From contig NC_008380.1 in assembly GCF_000009265.1 (NCBI RefSeq), positions 2,423,501 to 2,487,500 on the forward strand: DNA of 64,000 nt, given 5' to 3'. Below the pieces are notes generated by a model. It worked only from the letters and a program-made list of their open reading frames with translations, ran no database searches and was not told where the DNA came from. The stretch comes from Rhizobium johnstonii 3841 (GTDB lineage: Bacteria > Pseudomonadota > Alphaproteobacteria > Rhizobiales > Rhizobiaceae). Each line of letters opens with the position of its first letter. The stretch's first letter is position 1. A program made the translations under genes and the position numbers. Shown one piece after another: positions 43,172 to 53,594 of this stretch.

Positions 43172-44431
43172 ATGACCAGAATGAAATCGATCGGCGCGGC
43201 TTTTGCTGCAGTTCTCTTGAGTTCCGTTGCCGCCCATGCCGGTGACGTGCGCATCATGTGGTATTCGGACGGCGGCGAAGGCGAGGTAATCAAGGACCTG
43301 CTCTCGCGCTTCTCGAAGGCCAATCCCGACGTCAACGTCATCCTCGACGAGGTCTCCTACGACGTCGTTAAGGAACAGCTGCCGGTGCAGCTCGAAGCCG
43401 GGCAGGGGCCGGATATCGCCCGCGTCACCAATCTGAAGGCGCCGGCGCAGCACTGGCTCGATCTTCGGCCCTATCTCACCGACGCGAAATATTGGGAGGA
43501 CAATTTCGGCGCCCAGGCCGACTGGATGCGTCCCGACGGCTCGAACGCCATCACCGGCTTCATGACGCAGCTGACGCTGACCGGCGGCTTCGTCAACAAG
43601 ACACTGTTCGAGCAGGCTGGCGTCGAGATCCCCGGCCCGAAAGCCACCTGGGACGACTGGGCGGCGGCCGCCAAGAAGGTCGCAGACAGCCAGAAGGTCT
43701 TCGCCATGGCGATCGACCGCTCCGGCCACCGCGTATCCGGCCCGAACATCTCCTACGGCGCCAACTACATCGCCGCCGACGGCAAGCCGGCGCCGATTGA
43801 TCAGGGCGCCAAGGACTTCCTCAGCCGCTTCGTCAAGTGGAACGAAGACGGCACCATCAACAAGGATGTCTGGGTGAGTGCTGCCGGCACCACCTACCGC
43901 TCCGCCGCCGAGGACTTCATCAATGGCGGCCTTGCCTATCTTTATTCGGGCAGCTGGCAGGTTTCGGGCTTCGCCCAGAAGATCGGCGACAATTTCGACT
44001 GGGTGATGGCGGGCAGCCCCTGCGGTTCGGCCGCATGCTCCGGCATGCAGGGCGGCGCCGGTCTGGTTGCCGTCAAATACACCAAGAACCCGAAGGACGT
44101 CGCCAAGGTGATGGATTACCTGGCAGGTGCCGACGTGCAGAAGGAATTTGCCGAACGCAGCCTGTTCATTCCGGCGCATAAGGGCGTTGCCGCCGGCCAG
44201 ATGGACTTCAAGACCGACAATCCACATGTGCAGGCGGCGCTGAAGGCCTTCGTCGAAGCGGCCGGCCAGATGGCGGCACCTGCCATGAAGCTGCCAGGCT
44301 GGAAGTGGTCGGACGCCTATTACAGCGCCATCGTCGCCCGCATCAGCCAGGTGATCGCCGGCGAAATGAAGCTCGACGACGCTTATGCCCGCATCGACGA
44401 GGACATCAAGGCCAAGGTCGCCGGCAACTGA
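43172..44431 (+). CDS. CUT1 sugar ABC transporter, periplasmic binding protein
   Basis: 419 aa, ATG 43172 after AGGAGGAAAAA. A signal peptide (SIGAAFAAVLLSSVAAHAG) precedes DVRIMWYSDGGEGEVIKDLLSRFSKANPDVNVIL, the opening of a family 1 sugar-binding protein; GQGPDIARVTNLKAPAQHWLDL and GFVNKTLFEQAGVEIPGP follow. Two cysteines (SPCGSAACSG) may bridge in the second lobe. It binds the substrate of the operon, presumably a product or substrate of the 840-aa protein. It is 64 bp behind that gene. Confidence 0.9.
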   Translation: MTRMKSIGAAFAAVLLSSVAAHAGDVRIMWYSDGGEGEVIKDLLSRFSKANPDVNVILDEVSYDVVKEQLPVQLEAGQGPDIARVTNLKAPAQHWLDLRPYLTDAKYWEDNFGAQADWMRPDGSNAITGFMTQLTLTGGFVNKTLFEQAGVEIPGPKATWDDWAAAAKKVADSQKVFAMAIDRSGHRVSGPNISYGANYIAADGKPAPIDQGAKDFLSRFVKWNEDGTINKDVWVSAAGTTYRSAAEDFINGGLAYLYSGSWQVSGFAQKIGDNFDWVMAGSPCGSAACSGMQGGAGLVAVKYTKNPKDVAKVMDYLAGADVQKEFAERSLFIPAHKGVAAGQMDFKTDNPHVQAALKAFVEAAGQMAAPAMKLPGWKWSDAYYSAIVARISQVIAGEMKLDDAYARIDEDIKAKVAGN

Positions 44432-44442
44432 CGGATGAACAG

Positions 44443-45480
44443 ATGACGGCGAAGACGGTTTCTTCTGAACCACCGGCGAGAACCGGTCTGCGGCAGGCGC
44501 TTCTTGCGCCTGTCCGGCTTGCCATGGGGATCGTCGATATTCCCATGCGTGGCTGGCAGAAGCTGACTGGGCTAAACGGCATGGCGGGCGTCTTCCTGGC
44601 GCCCAACATGCTGATCTTCACCGTCTTCGTGCTGCTGCCGCTGGTCATCAACTTCATCTATTCGACGACGAGCGGCAGCGCCATCTTCCTGCAGAACAGG
44701 ACCTATGTCGGCGCCGACCAGTACCGCATCCTCTTCGATTGCCGCAGCTATCTCGATCCCTCGACCTGCGCCGCCGACACCTTCTGGGCGGCGGTGCGCA
44801 ACACCGCTGTCTTCGTCGTCTTCCAGGTGACGGTGATGCTGATCGCAGCGCTCGCAACGGCTTTGATTCTCAACCGCGAGCTTTCCAATCGCGGCTTCTG
44901 GCGCGCCGTCTTCTTCTTCCCGGTGCTGCTGTCGCCCGTCGTCGTCGGCCTGATCTGGAAATGGATACTGCAGCGTGAGGGCCTGTTGAATTATGCGCTG
45001 AGCCCCTTCGGCTTCGAACCTTTCTCCTGGCTCAGCGATCGTTTCTGGGCCTTCTTCTTTGCCGTCTTCGTCTCGGTCTGGGCGCATATGGGCTTTTATG
45101 CGCTGATCCTGCTTGCCGGCCTGCAGGCGATCCCGCGCGATCTCTACGAGGCGGCGGCGATGGACAGCGCCCGCCCGACCCGCATCTTCCGGCGCATCAC
45201 CCTGCCGCTTCTGATGCCGAACCTCATCGTCGTCCTGGTATTGGCGCTGATCCGCGCCGTGCAGATCTTCGACGAGGTCTTCGTGCTGACCGGCGGTGGG
45301 CCGGGCACCAGCACCATGTACATCACCCAGTATATCTATGAGACCGGCTTTGCGAGTTCGCTGCGCAATCCAGGACTGGCGTCGGCCGCCTCGATCCTGA
45401 TGGGCATCGTGCTCGTCATCCTGACGCTGATCCAGCTCGGCGTCAGTAGCCGCAACGAGAAGAAGGGAGCACGCCAATGA
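44443..45480 (+). CDS. CUT1 sugar ABC transporter permease 1, with periplasmic insertion
   Basis: 345 aa. The first 50 residues form a cytoplasmic extension with an amphipathic LRQALLAPVRLAMGIVDIPMRGW. After the first helix there is a periplasmic insertion with two cysteines (LFDCRSYLDPSTCAADTFW), which could bridge. The EAA loop reads DLYEAAAMDSARPTRIFRRITLPLLMPNLIVV. It is the MalF-like subunit. Normal CUT1 permeases of this type have about 290-310 residues. Start 44443; the stop overlaps the next gene (ATGA). Confidence 0.9.
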   Translation: MTAKTVSSEPPARTGLRQALLAPVRLAMGIVDIPMRGWQKLTGLNGMAGVFLAPNMLIFTVFVLLPLVINFIYSTTSGSAIFLQNRTYVGADQYRILFDCRSYLDPSTCAADTFWAAVRNTAVFVVFQVTVMLIAALATALILNRELSNRGFWRAVFFFPVLLSPVVVGLIWKWILQREGLLNYALSPFGFEPFSWLSDRFWAFFFAVFVSVWAHMGFYALILLAGLQAIPRDLYEAAAMDSARPTRIFRRITLPLLMPNLIVVLVLALIRAVQIFDEVFVLTGGGPGTSTMYITQYIYETGFASSLRNPGLASAASILMGIVLVILTLIQLGVSSRNEKKGARQ

Positions 45481-46526
45481 GCGCTGTCTCTGCCTTTCTG
45501 CTCCGCCGGCGGGGCCGCGGCTGGCATTGGACGGACGTCGTCACCTGGATTTGGCTGATATCAGGCGTCTTCCTGATGTTCGGCCCGGCCGTCTGGCTGG
45601 TCTTCTCCTCGTTCAAAACGCCAGCGGCCCTTGCCGAATTCCCGCCGTCCTTCCTGCCCTATGTCACCGAACAGGCCGTGGTGCCGGGCTACGACAAGCC
45701 GCTGCCGCTCTATAATGTAGCAATGCCGGATGGCAGCACGCGTGTGCTCGCCGAAGTCCGCCGCATCGGCATCATCGGCCAGATGGTCGATCCGAAACAG
45801 CCGGGCGAAATCGTCAAGGCGAATATCAAGGACCGCACACCGGTGCGCCAGGTCGAATTCGCCGGCGGCAACTACACCGAACCTTTCCAGCGCTTCGATT
45901 TCTTTCTGTTTCTGCGCAACTCCGTCTTCGTCACCGTCGTCGCGACGGCGATTACGCTGCTCGTCAATTCAATGGCCGCCTTCGCGCTGTCGAAATACCG
46001 GTTTCCCGGCCGCACCGCCGTCATGCTGATGATCCTGGCGACGCTGATGGTGCCGCTCTCGGTCATCGTCGTGCCGCTCTATTCCGTCATCGGCACGCTG
46101 AACCTCTTCGACAGCCTCTGGGGCGTCATCCTGCCGACGGTCGCCACCCCGACAGGGGTTTTCCTGCTCAGGCAATACATGCTGACGATCCCCGACGAAT
46201 TGCTCGACGCCGCGCGCATGGACAAGGCCAGCGAATGGCAGATCTACTGGCGCATCATCCTGCCGCTGTCGGCGCCGGCTCTCGCCGTGCTGGCGATCTT
46301 CTCCGTCGTCTGGCGTTGGAACGACTTCCTCTGGCCGCTGATCGTGCTGTCGCGCAAGGAACTCTATACGCTGCAGGTCGGCCTCAACGTCTATGCCGGC
46401 GAGCTCAATGTGCAATGGCACTACATCCTCGCCATGACCGTCGTCTCGATGATCCCGGTCGTGCTGATCTTCGTCTTCCTGCAGCGCTTCATCACCACGG
46501 GCATTGCCGGCTCGGGGCTCAAATAG
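45477..46526 (+). CDS. CUT1 sugar ABC transporter permease 2, enlarged periplasmic loop
   Basis: 349 aa against a usual 275-290. The extra part is a polar segment of about 85 residues between helices 1 and 2 (from PSFLPYVTEQAVVPGYDKPLPLYN to VEFAGGNYTEPF), which must lie in the periplasm and resembles the P2-type loop of MalG. The remaining five helices and the EAA loop (ELLDAARMDKASEWQIYWRIILPLSAP) are normal. The loop could contact the binding protein during substrate handover (inference). Confidence 0.9.
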   Translation: MSAVSAFLLRRRGRGWHWTDVVTWIWLISGVFLMFGPAVWLVFSSFKTPAALAEFPPSFLPYVTEQAVVPGYDKPLPLYNVAMPDGSTRVLAEVRRIGIIGQMVDPKQPGEIVKANIKDRTPVRQVEFAGGNYTEPFQRFDFFLFLRNSVFVTVVATAITLLVNSMAAFALSKYRFPGRTAVMLMILATLMVPLSVIVVPLYSVIGTLNLFDSLWGVILPTVATPTGVFLLRQYMLTIPDELLDAARMDKASEWQIYWRIILPLSAPALAVLAIFSVVWRWNDFLWPLIVLSRKELYTLQVGLNVYAGELNVQWHYILAMTVVSMIPVVLIFVFLQRFITTGIAGSGLK

Positions 46527-46557
46527 GCCACCTTAAAAGAAGAAAACAGGAGAGTGC

Positions 46558-47637
<1,080 letters not shown>

Positions 47638-47673
47638 TGTCCTTTGAGACCTCTTGTCATTTCGCCGGGGCTA

Positions 47674-49885
47674 TCACTCGCGATGAGGCAACCGATCGAG
47701 CAATTTCTCCAGTGTGATCGGATATTGCCGCACCCGCACGCCGGTTGCGTTGTAGACCGCGTTTGCGACGGCGGGCGCGACACCAGTCAGTCCCAGTTCC
47801 CCGACGCCTTTCGCTTTCACCGGCGATATCGCTGGATCTACCTCGTCGAGAAACACGGCCTCGAGATGGGGGATATCGGCGTGGACCGGAACCTCGTAGC
47901 CGGCGAGATCATGATTGACGAAGAAGCCGGACCTCTTATCGACCACCATCTCCTCCATGAGGGCCGCCCCGATCCCCATTGTCATCCCGCCGATCACCTG
48001 GCTGCGCGCGGTCTTGGGATTGAGAATGCGGCCGGCCGCGCATACGGCGAGCATGCGGCGAACGCGGATTTCGCCGGTATAGACGTCGACGCCGACCTCG
48101 GAAAAGTGCGCCCCGAGGGTCTGGATCGCGAAGCGCTTCGCCAGATCGCCGAATTCCATGGTGTCTTCGGCGACGAGATCGCCATCGGCGGCAGCGCTGG
48201 CGAGCAGCGCCCTTCGATTTCCGGACCGAACCTCACCGCCGACAAACTCTGCCTCTGCGGCGTTGAAGCCCAGACGCTGGGCGACCGCTGCCCGCAGCTT
48301 CGTGCAGGCAGCATAGACGCCTGCGGTGACGGAAGGCGCGCCCTGCTGTCCTCCAGATCCCGGCGTTTCCGGAAAACTCGAATCCCCGAGCTTTGCCACC
48401 ACGCGCTCAATCGGCAGACCCATCATCTCGGCCGCCGTCTGCTGCACGATCGTATAGCTGCCGGTGCCAAGGTCAGTCATGTCGGTCTCGACCGTCAGCA
48501 TGCCCTGGCGATCGAGACGAACCCGCGCTCCGGCCTTTGAAATCGGTGCCCCGCGGATCGCACCCGCCATGCCCATGCCGATCAACCAGTCACCATCGCG
48601 GACTTGACCTGTCTCTGTTTTCCGCATGCTCCATCCGAAGCGTTCGGCGCCCGTGCGCAGGCATTCGACGAAGGGACGCGAGGAAAAAGGCCGATCGGCA
48701 TTTTCCGGGTCGACCTGGGTATCGTTCAGGATGCGGAACTCGACCGGATCCATGCCGAGTTTTTCGGCCATCTCGTCCATGGCAATCTCCAGCGCCATCA
48801 AACCGGGTGCCTCTCCCGGCGCACGCATGGCATTGCCCTCGGCCAGGTCGAGCGTCGCCAGCCGGACTGCTGTCATCCGGTTCGCCCCGGCGTAGAGCGA
48901 CCGTGTCGAAAGGGTGGTCGGCTCGGTGCGGCCGCCGGCGAGATTGCCGGACCAGCTCTCATGCCCGACCGCCGTCAGTTTCCCGTCACGCGAGGCGCCG
49001 AGCCGGATCCGTTGGATCGTCTTCGGCCGATGGATCGTATTGTTGAACATCATCGGACGTTGAAGCGCGATCTTCACCGGTCGCCGCACCATGCGCGCGG
49101 CAACGGCCGCCAGCACCAGATCTGACTGCACCGTGCCCTTGCCGCCGAAGCCGCCGCCGATGAAGGGTGAGATCAGCCGAACGTTTTCGCGCGGAATGCC
49201 GAGAATGAGTCCGAGATCGCGGGTTCCCCAATTCATCTGCTGAATTGAGGTCCAGCACGTCACCCGATCGCCATCCCAGGTCGCGATCGTCGCATGCGGC
49301 TCCATCATTGCATGCGCCTGGTTCGGGAACAGTATAGGTCTCGTCAACCTTCACCTCCGCGGCTGCGAAAGCCTGGTCGAAGTCTCCGACCTTCGTCTCG
49401 GTCGGTCCACCAAACTCCATCTGCGGTGCAACCGGCGCGCTGTCCAGTTGCTCGGCGAGATCGAATCGGCCCGGGCTGCGCGCATAGTCGACGCGGATCA
49501 GCGAGGAAGCTGCGCGTGCCTGTTCGAAGGTTTCGGCCACCACGACTGCAACAGGCTGATGGTAGTGATCGACATCAGGGGCAGCCAACATGCGCTGGAC
49601 ATAAAATTTTCCGACACCAAGCGGACCGGCATTGCGATGAGTAATGACGGCCAGCACGCCGGGCGCGGCCTCGGCGCGCCGGGTGTCGATCGATGAGATC
49701 CGGCCCTTGGCGATTGCCGCGCCAAGGATATAGCCGTAGGCAGCGTTCGGTGCGACGTTGTGATATTCGTAGGCGTAAGTCGCAGTCCCAGTCGTCTTGA
49801 GCTCTGCCTCGAAGCGGTTGTGAGGCTGGCCGACAACGGTCATCCTGTCAATTGGGTTCGGTCCTGCAGGTGTGTCGAACTTCAT
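47674..49885 (-). pseudogene. Xanthine dehydrogenase family molybdopterin-binding subunit, frameshifted
   Basis: The gene starts at 49885 and reads MKFDTPAGPNPIDRMTVVGQPHNRFEAELKTTGTATYAYE, the start of a molybdenum-binding subunit (YagR type). The frame runs well to VDETYTVPE, then an extra C (minus-strand CC at plus 49320-49321) shifts it. The second frame resumes with QAHAMMEPHATIATWDGDRV, IGGGFGGKG and GAMRAPGEAPG, the molybdopterin contacts, to 47674. With the single base removed the protein is complete at about 735 residues. So this is a single-base frameshift, either a real inactivation or a sequencing error. Confidence 0.88.
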
Positions 49886-49986
49886 GGATCAGTCCTCGCT
49901 TGCGCTATCACGTCGCTGAGCGTCCGCTCCACCAACAACAGCTTGAACGGGTTCTTGAGTAGCGGCTCCGCGCCTTCAGTAGTCCG
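49882..49986 (-). pseudogene. C-terminal remnant of the FAD-binding subunit (XDH family)
   Basis: The minus strand reads EGAEPLLKNPFKLLLVERTL then SDVIAQARTDP and a TGA that overlaps the ATG of the molybdenum subunit (ATGA, 49882-49885). The pattern matches the end of YagS-like FAD subunits ('AEP---NPFKI-LAERTL--VI'). An in-frame stop precedes it at 49987-49989, and nothing upstream resembles the rest of the gene or the 2Fe-2S subunit. The upstream part of the operon has been deleted. Confidence 0.7.
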
Positions 49987-50138
49987 TCAGCCGGAATAGT
50001 CGATGCTGGGACTCGTGCTCAGGGGCGAAGCACTGGATCGCTTAGGTGAGTAAATGGGTCACGCATCGGAAAGGATTACCGGCGGCAAATTGCAAGACCT
50101 TATGAGTCTGCCTCACGAACGGGAGCTTCCTGCCGAGA

Positions 50139-51122
50139 TCAGGCGAGGAAACGGCCTGCGGTGAGGCGCTCCCAGTTCGCATGCGCGAACTTCTCCTTGT
50201 CGGCGGCATCGAGCTCCAAATCTTCGACAAATCGCCGCGCATCGCCTCCGGGGCGATACTGGTATGGGTAGTCTGTCGAGAACAGGATGCGGTCCACGCC
50301 GACCGCATCGATCGCTTGCCGCAAATAGGCGGGGCTGAACATGCCGCTGGCCGTCAGATAGAGGTTGTTGCGGACATAGTCGAGGAATGGCCGCTGGAGT
50401 TTGGACACCCGATCCAGCATGACGAGCCGCTCGAGATAAAACAGCACCAGCTCACCCCAGTGCCCGAGGATGACCTGGAGGTTCGGGTGACGGTCAAAGA
50501 CGCCGCCCAGGATCAGACGCACGAACTGGATGCCTGCCTCGAAATGCCATCCGAGGGCAAATGTGGACAAGGCGAGATCGATGGGGGCGCCGAAGCCCGC
50601 ATAATAGGTGTCGCGGATGCTCGTCTGCGGGATCTGCGGATGAATCAGGAGCGGGACATTGAGTTCTGCGGCGCTGGCGAATGTCGGCTCGAAGATCATA
50701 TGATCGAGATTCTTGTCGCCGACCCGGCCGAACAGAACGGCACCTTTGCAGCCGAGTTCCTCGACGGCTCGCCGCAGTTCTCGCGCCGCCTCGTTCGGTT
50801 GCGCAAAGGAGAGAGCCGCCATCGCCTGGAAGCGGGATGGGTGAGCCGAAACAGCGCTGGCCAGAATGTCGTTGGCGCGACGAGCAAGATCGACGCCGTG
50901 ATGGCCGAGATTGTTGAGACCCGGAGTCGTCAACGAGAGAACCTGCACATCGACGCCGGTCTCGTCCATCAGAGCCAGCCGCTGCTCTCCAAGATCCGCC
51001 AGCCGTTCGCCGAGCAGACCTGGATTGAGCCCAAGCGTTCCGTCGTCGGCGCCGGGAATCGTGTTCCACCCATGCTTCACCTCATCGGGCAGGACATGCT
51101 CTTCGATTGCGATGATCTTCAT
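50139..51122 (-). CDS. Amidohydrolase family protein, ACMSD/gamma-resorcylate decarboxylase-like
   Basis: 327 aa. The metal ligands of this branch are present: E7 and H9 (IEEHV), H161 (LIHPQ), H221 (LGHWGE), and D284 (STDYP). The sequence and length fit gamma-resorcylate and related non-oxidative aromatic decarboxylases or hydrolases rather than classic dihydroorotases. Such enzymes use Zn or Mn to remove CO2 from hydroxybenzoates. The neighbouring DJ-1-like gene is 16 bp downstream of it in the opposite sense of coordinates, on the same strand, so both may be co-transcribed. Substrate unknown. ATG 51120-51122 with GAGGGAATTC. Confidence 0.88.
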   Translation of the reverse strand: MKIIAIEEHVLPDEVKHGWNTIPGADDGTLGLNPGLLGERLADLGEQRLALMDETGVDVQVLSLTTPGLNNLGHHGVDLARRANDILASAVSAHPSRFQAMAALSFAQPNEAARELRRAVEELGCKGAVLFGRVGDKNLDHMIFEPTFASAAELNVPLLIHPQIPQTSIRDTYYAGFGAPIDLALSTFALGWHFEAGIQFVRLILGGVFDRHPNLQVILGHWGELVLFYLERLVMLDRVSKLQRPFLDYVRNNLYLTASGMFSPAYLRQAIDAVGVDRILFSTDYPYQYRPGGDARRFVEDLELDAADKEKFAHANWERLTAGRFLA

Positions 51123-51138
51123 TGGTGAATTCCCTCGG

Positions 51139-51828
51139 TCAGGACTTCTGGGTGAGTTGATCGACGATCGCCTGGCCGACGCCGTGTGCAGACGCCGGGT
51201 TCTGGCCTGTGATCAGACGGCCATCGACCACCACCTTCTCCGTCCAGTTCGGCGCCGGCTCATGCAGCGCGCCTCGCTCCTTGAGGGTCGTCGCCAGCAG
51301 ATAGGGCACGACCTCGGTGTACTTGACCTCCGCCTCTTCCTCGTCCGTGAAGGCGGCGAGCTTTTTGCCCGCGACCAAATAGCTGCCGTCCGAGAGCGTT
51401 GCATTCACCAATGCGGCGGGGCCGTGGCAGACCGCCGAGACGATGCCGCCGGTTTCGTAGATGTCGCGGATCACGCGTTGCACAGCCGGGCTGTCGGCAA
51501 AATCCCACATCGTGCCGTGGCCGCCGGCGAAGAAGACTGCGGAGTAGCGGGAGGGATCGAGTTCGTCGAGGATGAGCGAGTGGGCGAGCGCATCGCGGAA
51601 CTCGCGGTCCTTCCAGAAGCGGGCGTTGACCGGATCGGTGAGGTCGAAGAAGTCGATCGGCGGATGGCCGCCCCGGATCGAGGCGATCTCGGTCGGGATG
51701 CCGGCCGCGCGGAAAACGTCGAGCGGATGCGTGAGTTCGACCATCGCAAAGCCGGTAGGCTCGCCGGTGTCGCCTCTGATCGGATGGCTGGTGACCACGC
51801 AAAGGATGGGCTTGATATTATTTGCCAT
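51139..51828 (-). CDS. DJ-1/PfpI family protein (Hsp31-like)
   Basis: 229 aa, ATG 51826-51828 behind GAGGAGCC; the longer frame to 52038 is rejected. The conserved nucleophile C134 is in SAVCHGPAAL, the acid E31 or its equivalent is in VELTHPLDVF, and AGGHGTMWDF marks the loop over the active site. Hsp31-like members act as glyoxalase III or chaperones. Cytosolic. It lies 16 bp upstream of the amidohydrolase gene, so the two likely form an operon; the YciI-like gene is next upstream. Confidence 0.9.
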   Translation of the reverse strand: MANNIKPILCVVTSHPIRGDTGEPTGFAMVELTHPLDVFRAAGIPTEIASIRGGHPPIDFFDLTDPVNARFWKDREFRDALAHSLILDELDPSRYSAVFFAGGHGTMWDFADSPAVQRVIRDIYETGGIVSAVCHGPAALVNATLSDGSYLVAGKKLAAFTDEEEAEVKYTEVVPYLLATTLKERGALHEPAPNWTEKVVVDGRLITGQNPASAHGVGQAIVDQLTQKS

Positions 51829-51976
51829 TGTTTTGGCTCCTCGGGAATTGAGCGAGGCCATGTCGATGACGACGCGAACTTCATATCGCTCTTCAAGATG
51901 CGCTCGTAGGCTCTGCTGCGTCCGCCGAATTCGCGATCGGGCGCAAAGTGTTCCGTTGTATCGCGGACAAGGAATC

Positions 51977-52276
51977 TCAGGCGTTGCCGGGCGCAAACAG
52001 CGCTTCCCAGTTGAGGAAGGGGCCAAGCGGGATGACATCCCAGTCGAGAAGCCCGGCCTTGGCCAGCGGGAATTCGCTCAGGGCCTGCTTGGCGGCTTCG
52101 ACCGACTCGCATTCGGCGATGATGGCGACACCCGGACGGTCCTGGCGGAAATAGATGTCGCGGATGATGCCGCCCTTGTACATCTGCCAGGCGTGTCGGG
52201 CTTCATCCGACATATGCGGCTGGTACTTTTCCAGACTGGCGCCGGGCTGGGGAATATCGAGGCAAAGCAGTTTCAT
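51977..52276 (-). CDS. YciI-like/dimeric alpha-beta barrel protein (99 aa)
   Basis: Start at ATG 52274-52276 with AAGGAATCC; the frame to 52531 is rejected. The product MKLLCLDIPQPGASLEKYQPHMSDEARHAWQ, followed by a VAIIAECESVEAAKQALSEFPLAKAGLLDWDVIPLGP end, has the beta-alpha-beta plan of the YciI and muconolactone-isomerase-like families. These small enzymes or binding proteins act in aromatic catabolism or unknown reactions. It is divergent from a LysR gene with a 330-bp gap and probably the first gene of the unit with the DJ-1 and amidohydrolase genes. Confidence 0.7.
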   Translation of the reverse strand: MKLLCLDIPQPGASLEKYQPHMSDEARHAWQMYKGGIIRDIYFRQDRPGVAIIAECESVEAAKQALSEFPLAKAGLLDWDVIPLGPFLNWEALFAPGNA

Positions 52277-52606
52277 GGCAGGATTCCTTGGTTGAGAAAG
52301 ATGGATCAGGCGGGTTGGAACCGGCGCACGGTCTCGGCCACGCGGACGGCCGAGGTAGCCCGCCGTCCTGAGATCGCTTCCGGCAGGCGCGACATCCGGC
52401 GCCTGGTCAGTCTTCGATTGGGTTCTGACACCAAACCAGTTTCCGAGCCGGATGAGGTCGTCTGTGCTGCCGTTGTTGCCAGGAAATATCGTTTGCTTGG
52501 CCGGCCTTATATCGTAGAATGCAGTTGACAATTAGAAATAGTTTTTCTCTTCTTTGGTTCCTGAGGTTCTCCAATCGCAGGACCGTTCTTCGCGGGGATC
52601 CGCTCG
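52277..52606. other. Divergent regulatory gap between YciI-like and LysR genes
   Basis: 330 bp without a supported gene. It includes a good -35 (TTGACA, 52527-52532), followed by an AT-rich run without a clean -10 at the right distance. The region 52390-52500 has GC-rich partial symmetry. It should hold the LysR-controlled promoter, but I cannot define the T-N11-A box. Confidence 0.4.
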
Positions 52607-53512
52607 GTGCGAGACAGGTTTGATGGAGTGCAAGTCTTTGTCGAGGCGGTCGAGACGGGCGGCTTTGCCAAAGCTGCCGAGCGATTGTCGTTGACGCGCT
52701 CCGCAGTCGGTAAGGCCATCGCGCGTCTCGAGGAGCGCCTGGGCGTCCGGTTGTTTCACAGGACCACGCGGACGCAGAGCCTGACCGAAGATGGTCAGCA
52801 ATATTACGAGCGCTGTGTGCGTGCGATCGAGGAACTGCGCGCAGGCGAATCTCTCCTGGAATCCGGCCGGCGTGAGGTCGTCGGCAAGTTGCGCGTGTCG
52901 CTGCCCGTCTTGTTTGGCCGCTACTGCGCCGCACCCATCCTGCGTGCCTATGCGCGCCAGCACGAGAGGCTCGAACTCGAACTCAGCTTCAGTGACCGCC
53001 AGATCGATTTGATCGCCGACGGCTTCGATTTGGCGGTGCGCAATGGCGTTCTAGGGAACGGAACCGCGCTCCACGCCCGGCGACTGGTCAGCCCACGCAA
53101 GGCGCTCTGCGCCTCTCCAGCCTATCTTGCCGCACGAGGGGAGCCACATTCTCTGGCGGATCTGCCAGAACATGACACGCTCGTGTACTGGCGCAACGAT
53201 TATGGCCTGACCTGGCAGCTTCCCGATGCGACCGGTGCTCTCATCGACCTGTCGGTCACTTCAAGACTGCGCTTTGACGATCTCGAAGTGATCGCCGATG
53301 CCGCCGTCGATGGCATGGGCCTCGCTTGGCTTCCCTACTGGCTGATCCATGACCGCGTGCAGGCAGGCGAACTGGTCGAACTCTGGACCGATCGACCGAG
53401 GGCGGCGATGGAATGCTACGCCGTGTGGCCAACCACCCAATATCTGCCGTTGCGGTCGCGACTGGCGATCGATGCGCTTGCCACCGAATTGCCGAAGCGT
53501 TTCGTCGTCTGA
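52607..53512 (+). CDS. LysR family transcriptional regulator
   Basis: 301 aa from GTG 52607 (GCGGGGATC upstream; other starts are possible). The helix-turn-helix is FVEAVETGGFAKAAERLSLTRSAVGKAIARLEERLG (residues 10-45), and the rest is the LysR effector domain (ERLELELSFSDRQIDLIADGFDLAVRNG). The protein is typical of the subgroup that regulates a divergent enzyme gene, here the YciI-like/DJ-1/amidohydrolase unit. It is convergent with a second LysR gene. Confidence 0.9.
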   Translation: MRDRFDGVQVFVEAVETGGFAKAAERLSLTRSAVGKAIARLEERLGVRLFHRTTRTQSLTEDGQQYYERCVRAIEELRAGESLLESGRREVVGKLRVSLPVLFGRYCAAPILRAYARQHERLELELSFSDRQIDLIADGFDLAVRNGVLGNGTALHARRLVSPRKALCASPAYLAARGEPHSLADLPEHDTLVYWRNDYGLTWQLPDATGALIDLSVTSRLRFDDLEVIADAAVDGMGLAWLPYWLIHDRVQAGELVELWTDRPRAAMECYAVWPTTQYLPLRSRLAIDALATELPKRFVV

Positions 53513-53594
53513 AGCGAATCCCTTTGCGCTTTATTTCCCGCAGGAGCCGCGCAACGGTGCAAAAAGCGGCTCGCCACTCTGTCGTCGCAGCCGC

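Noticed and set aside
41752..43341. 529-aa minus-strand open frame
   Set aside because: Antisense to the 840-aa gene and typical of shadow frames in the third-codon GC pattern; the plus-strand gene has better domain-like composition and operon context.
43157..44473. 438-aa minus-strand open frame
   Set aside because: Antisense to the binding-protein gene, which has a signal peptide and family motifs.
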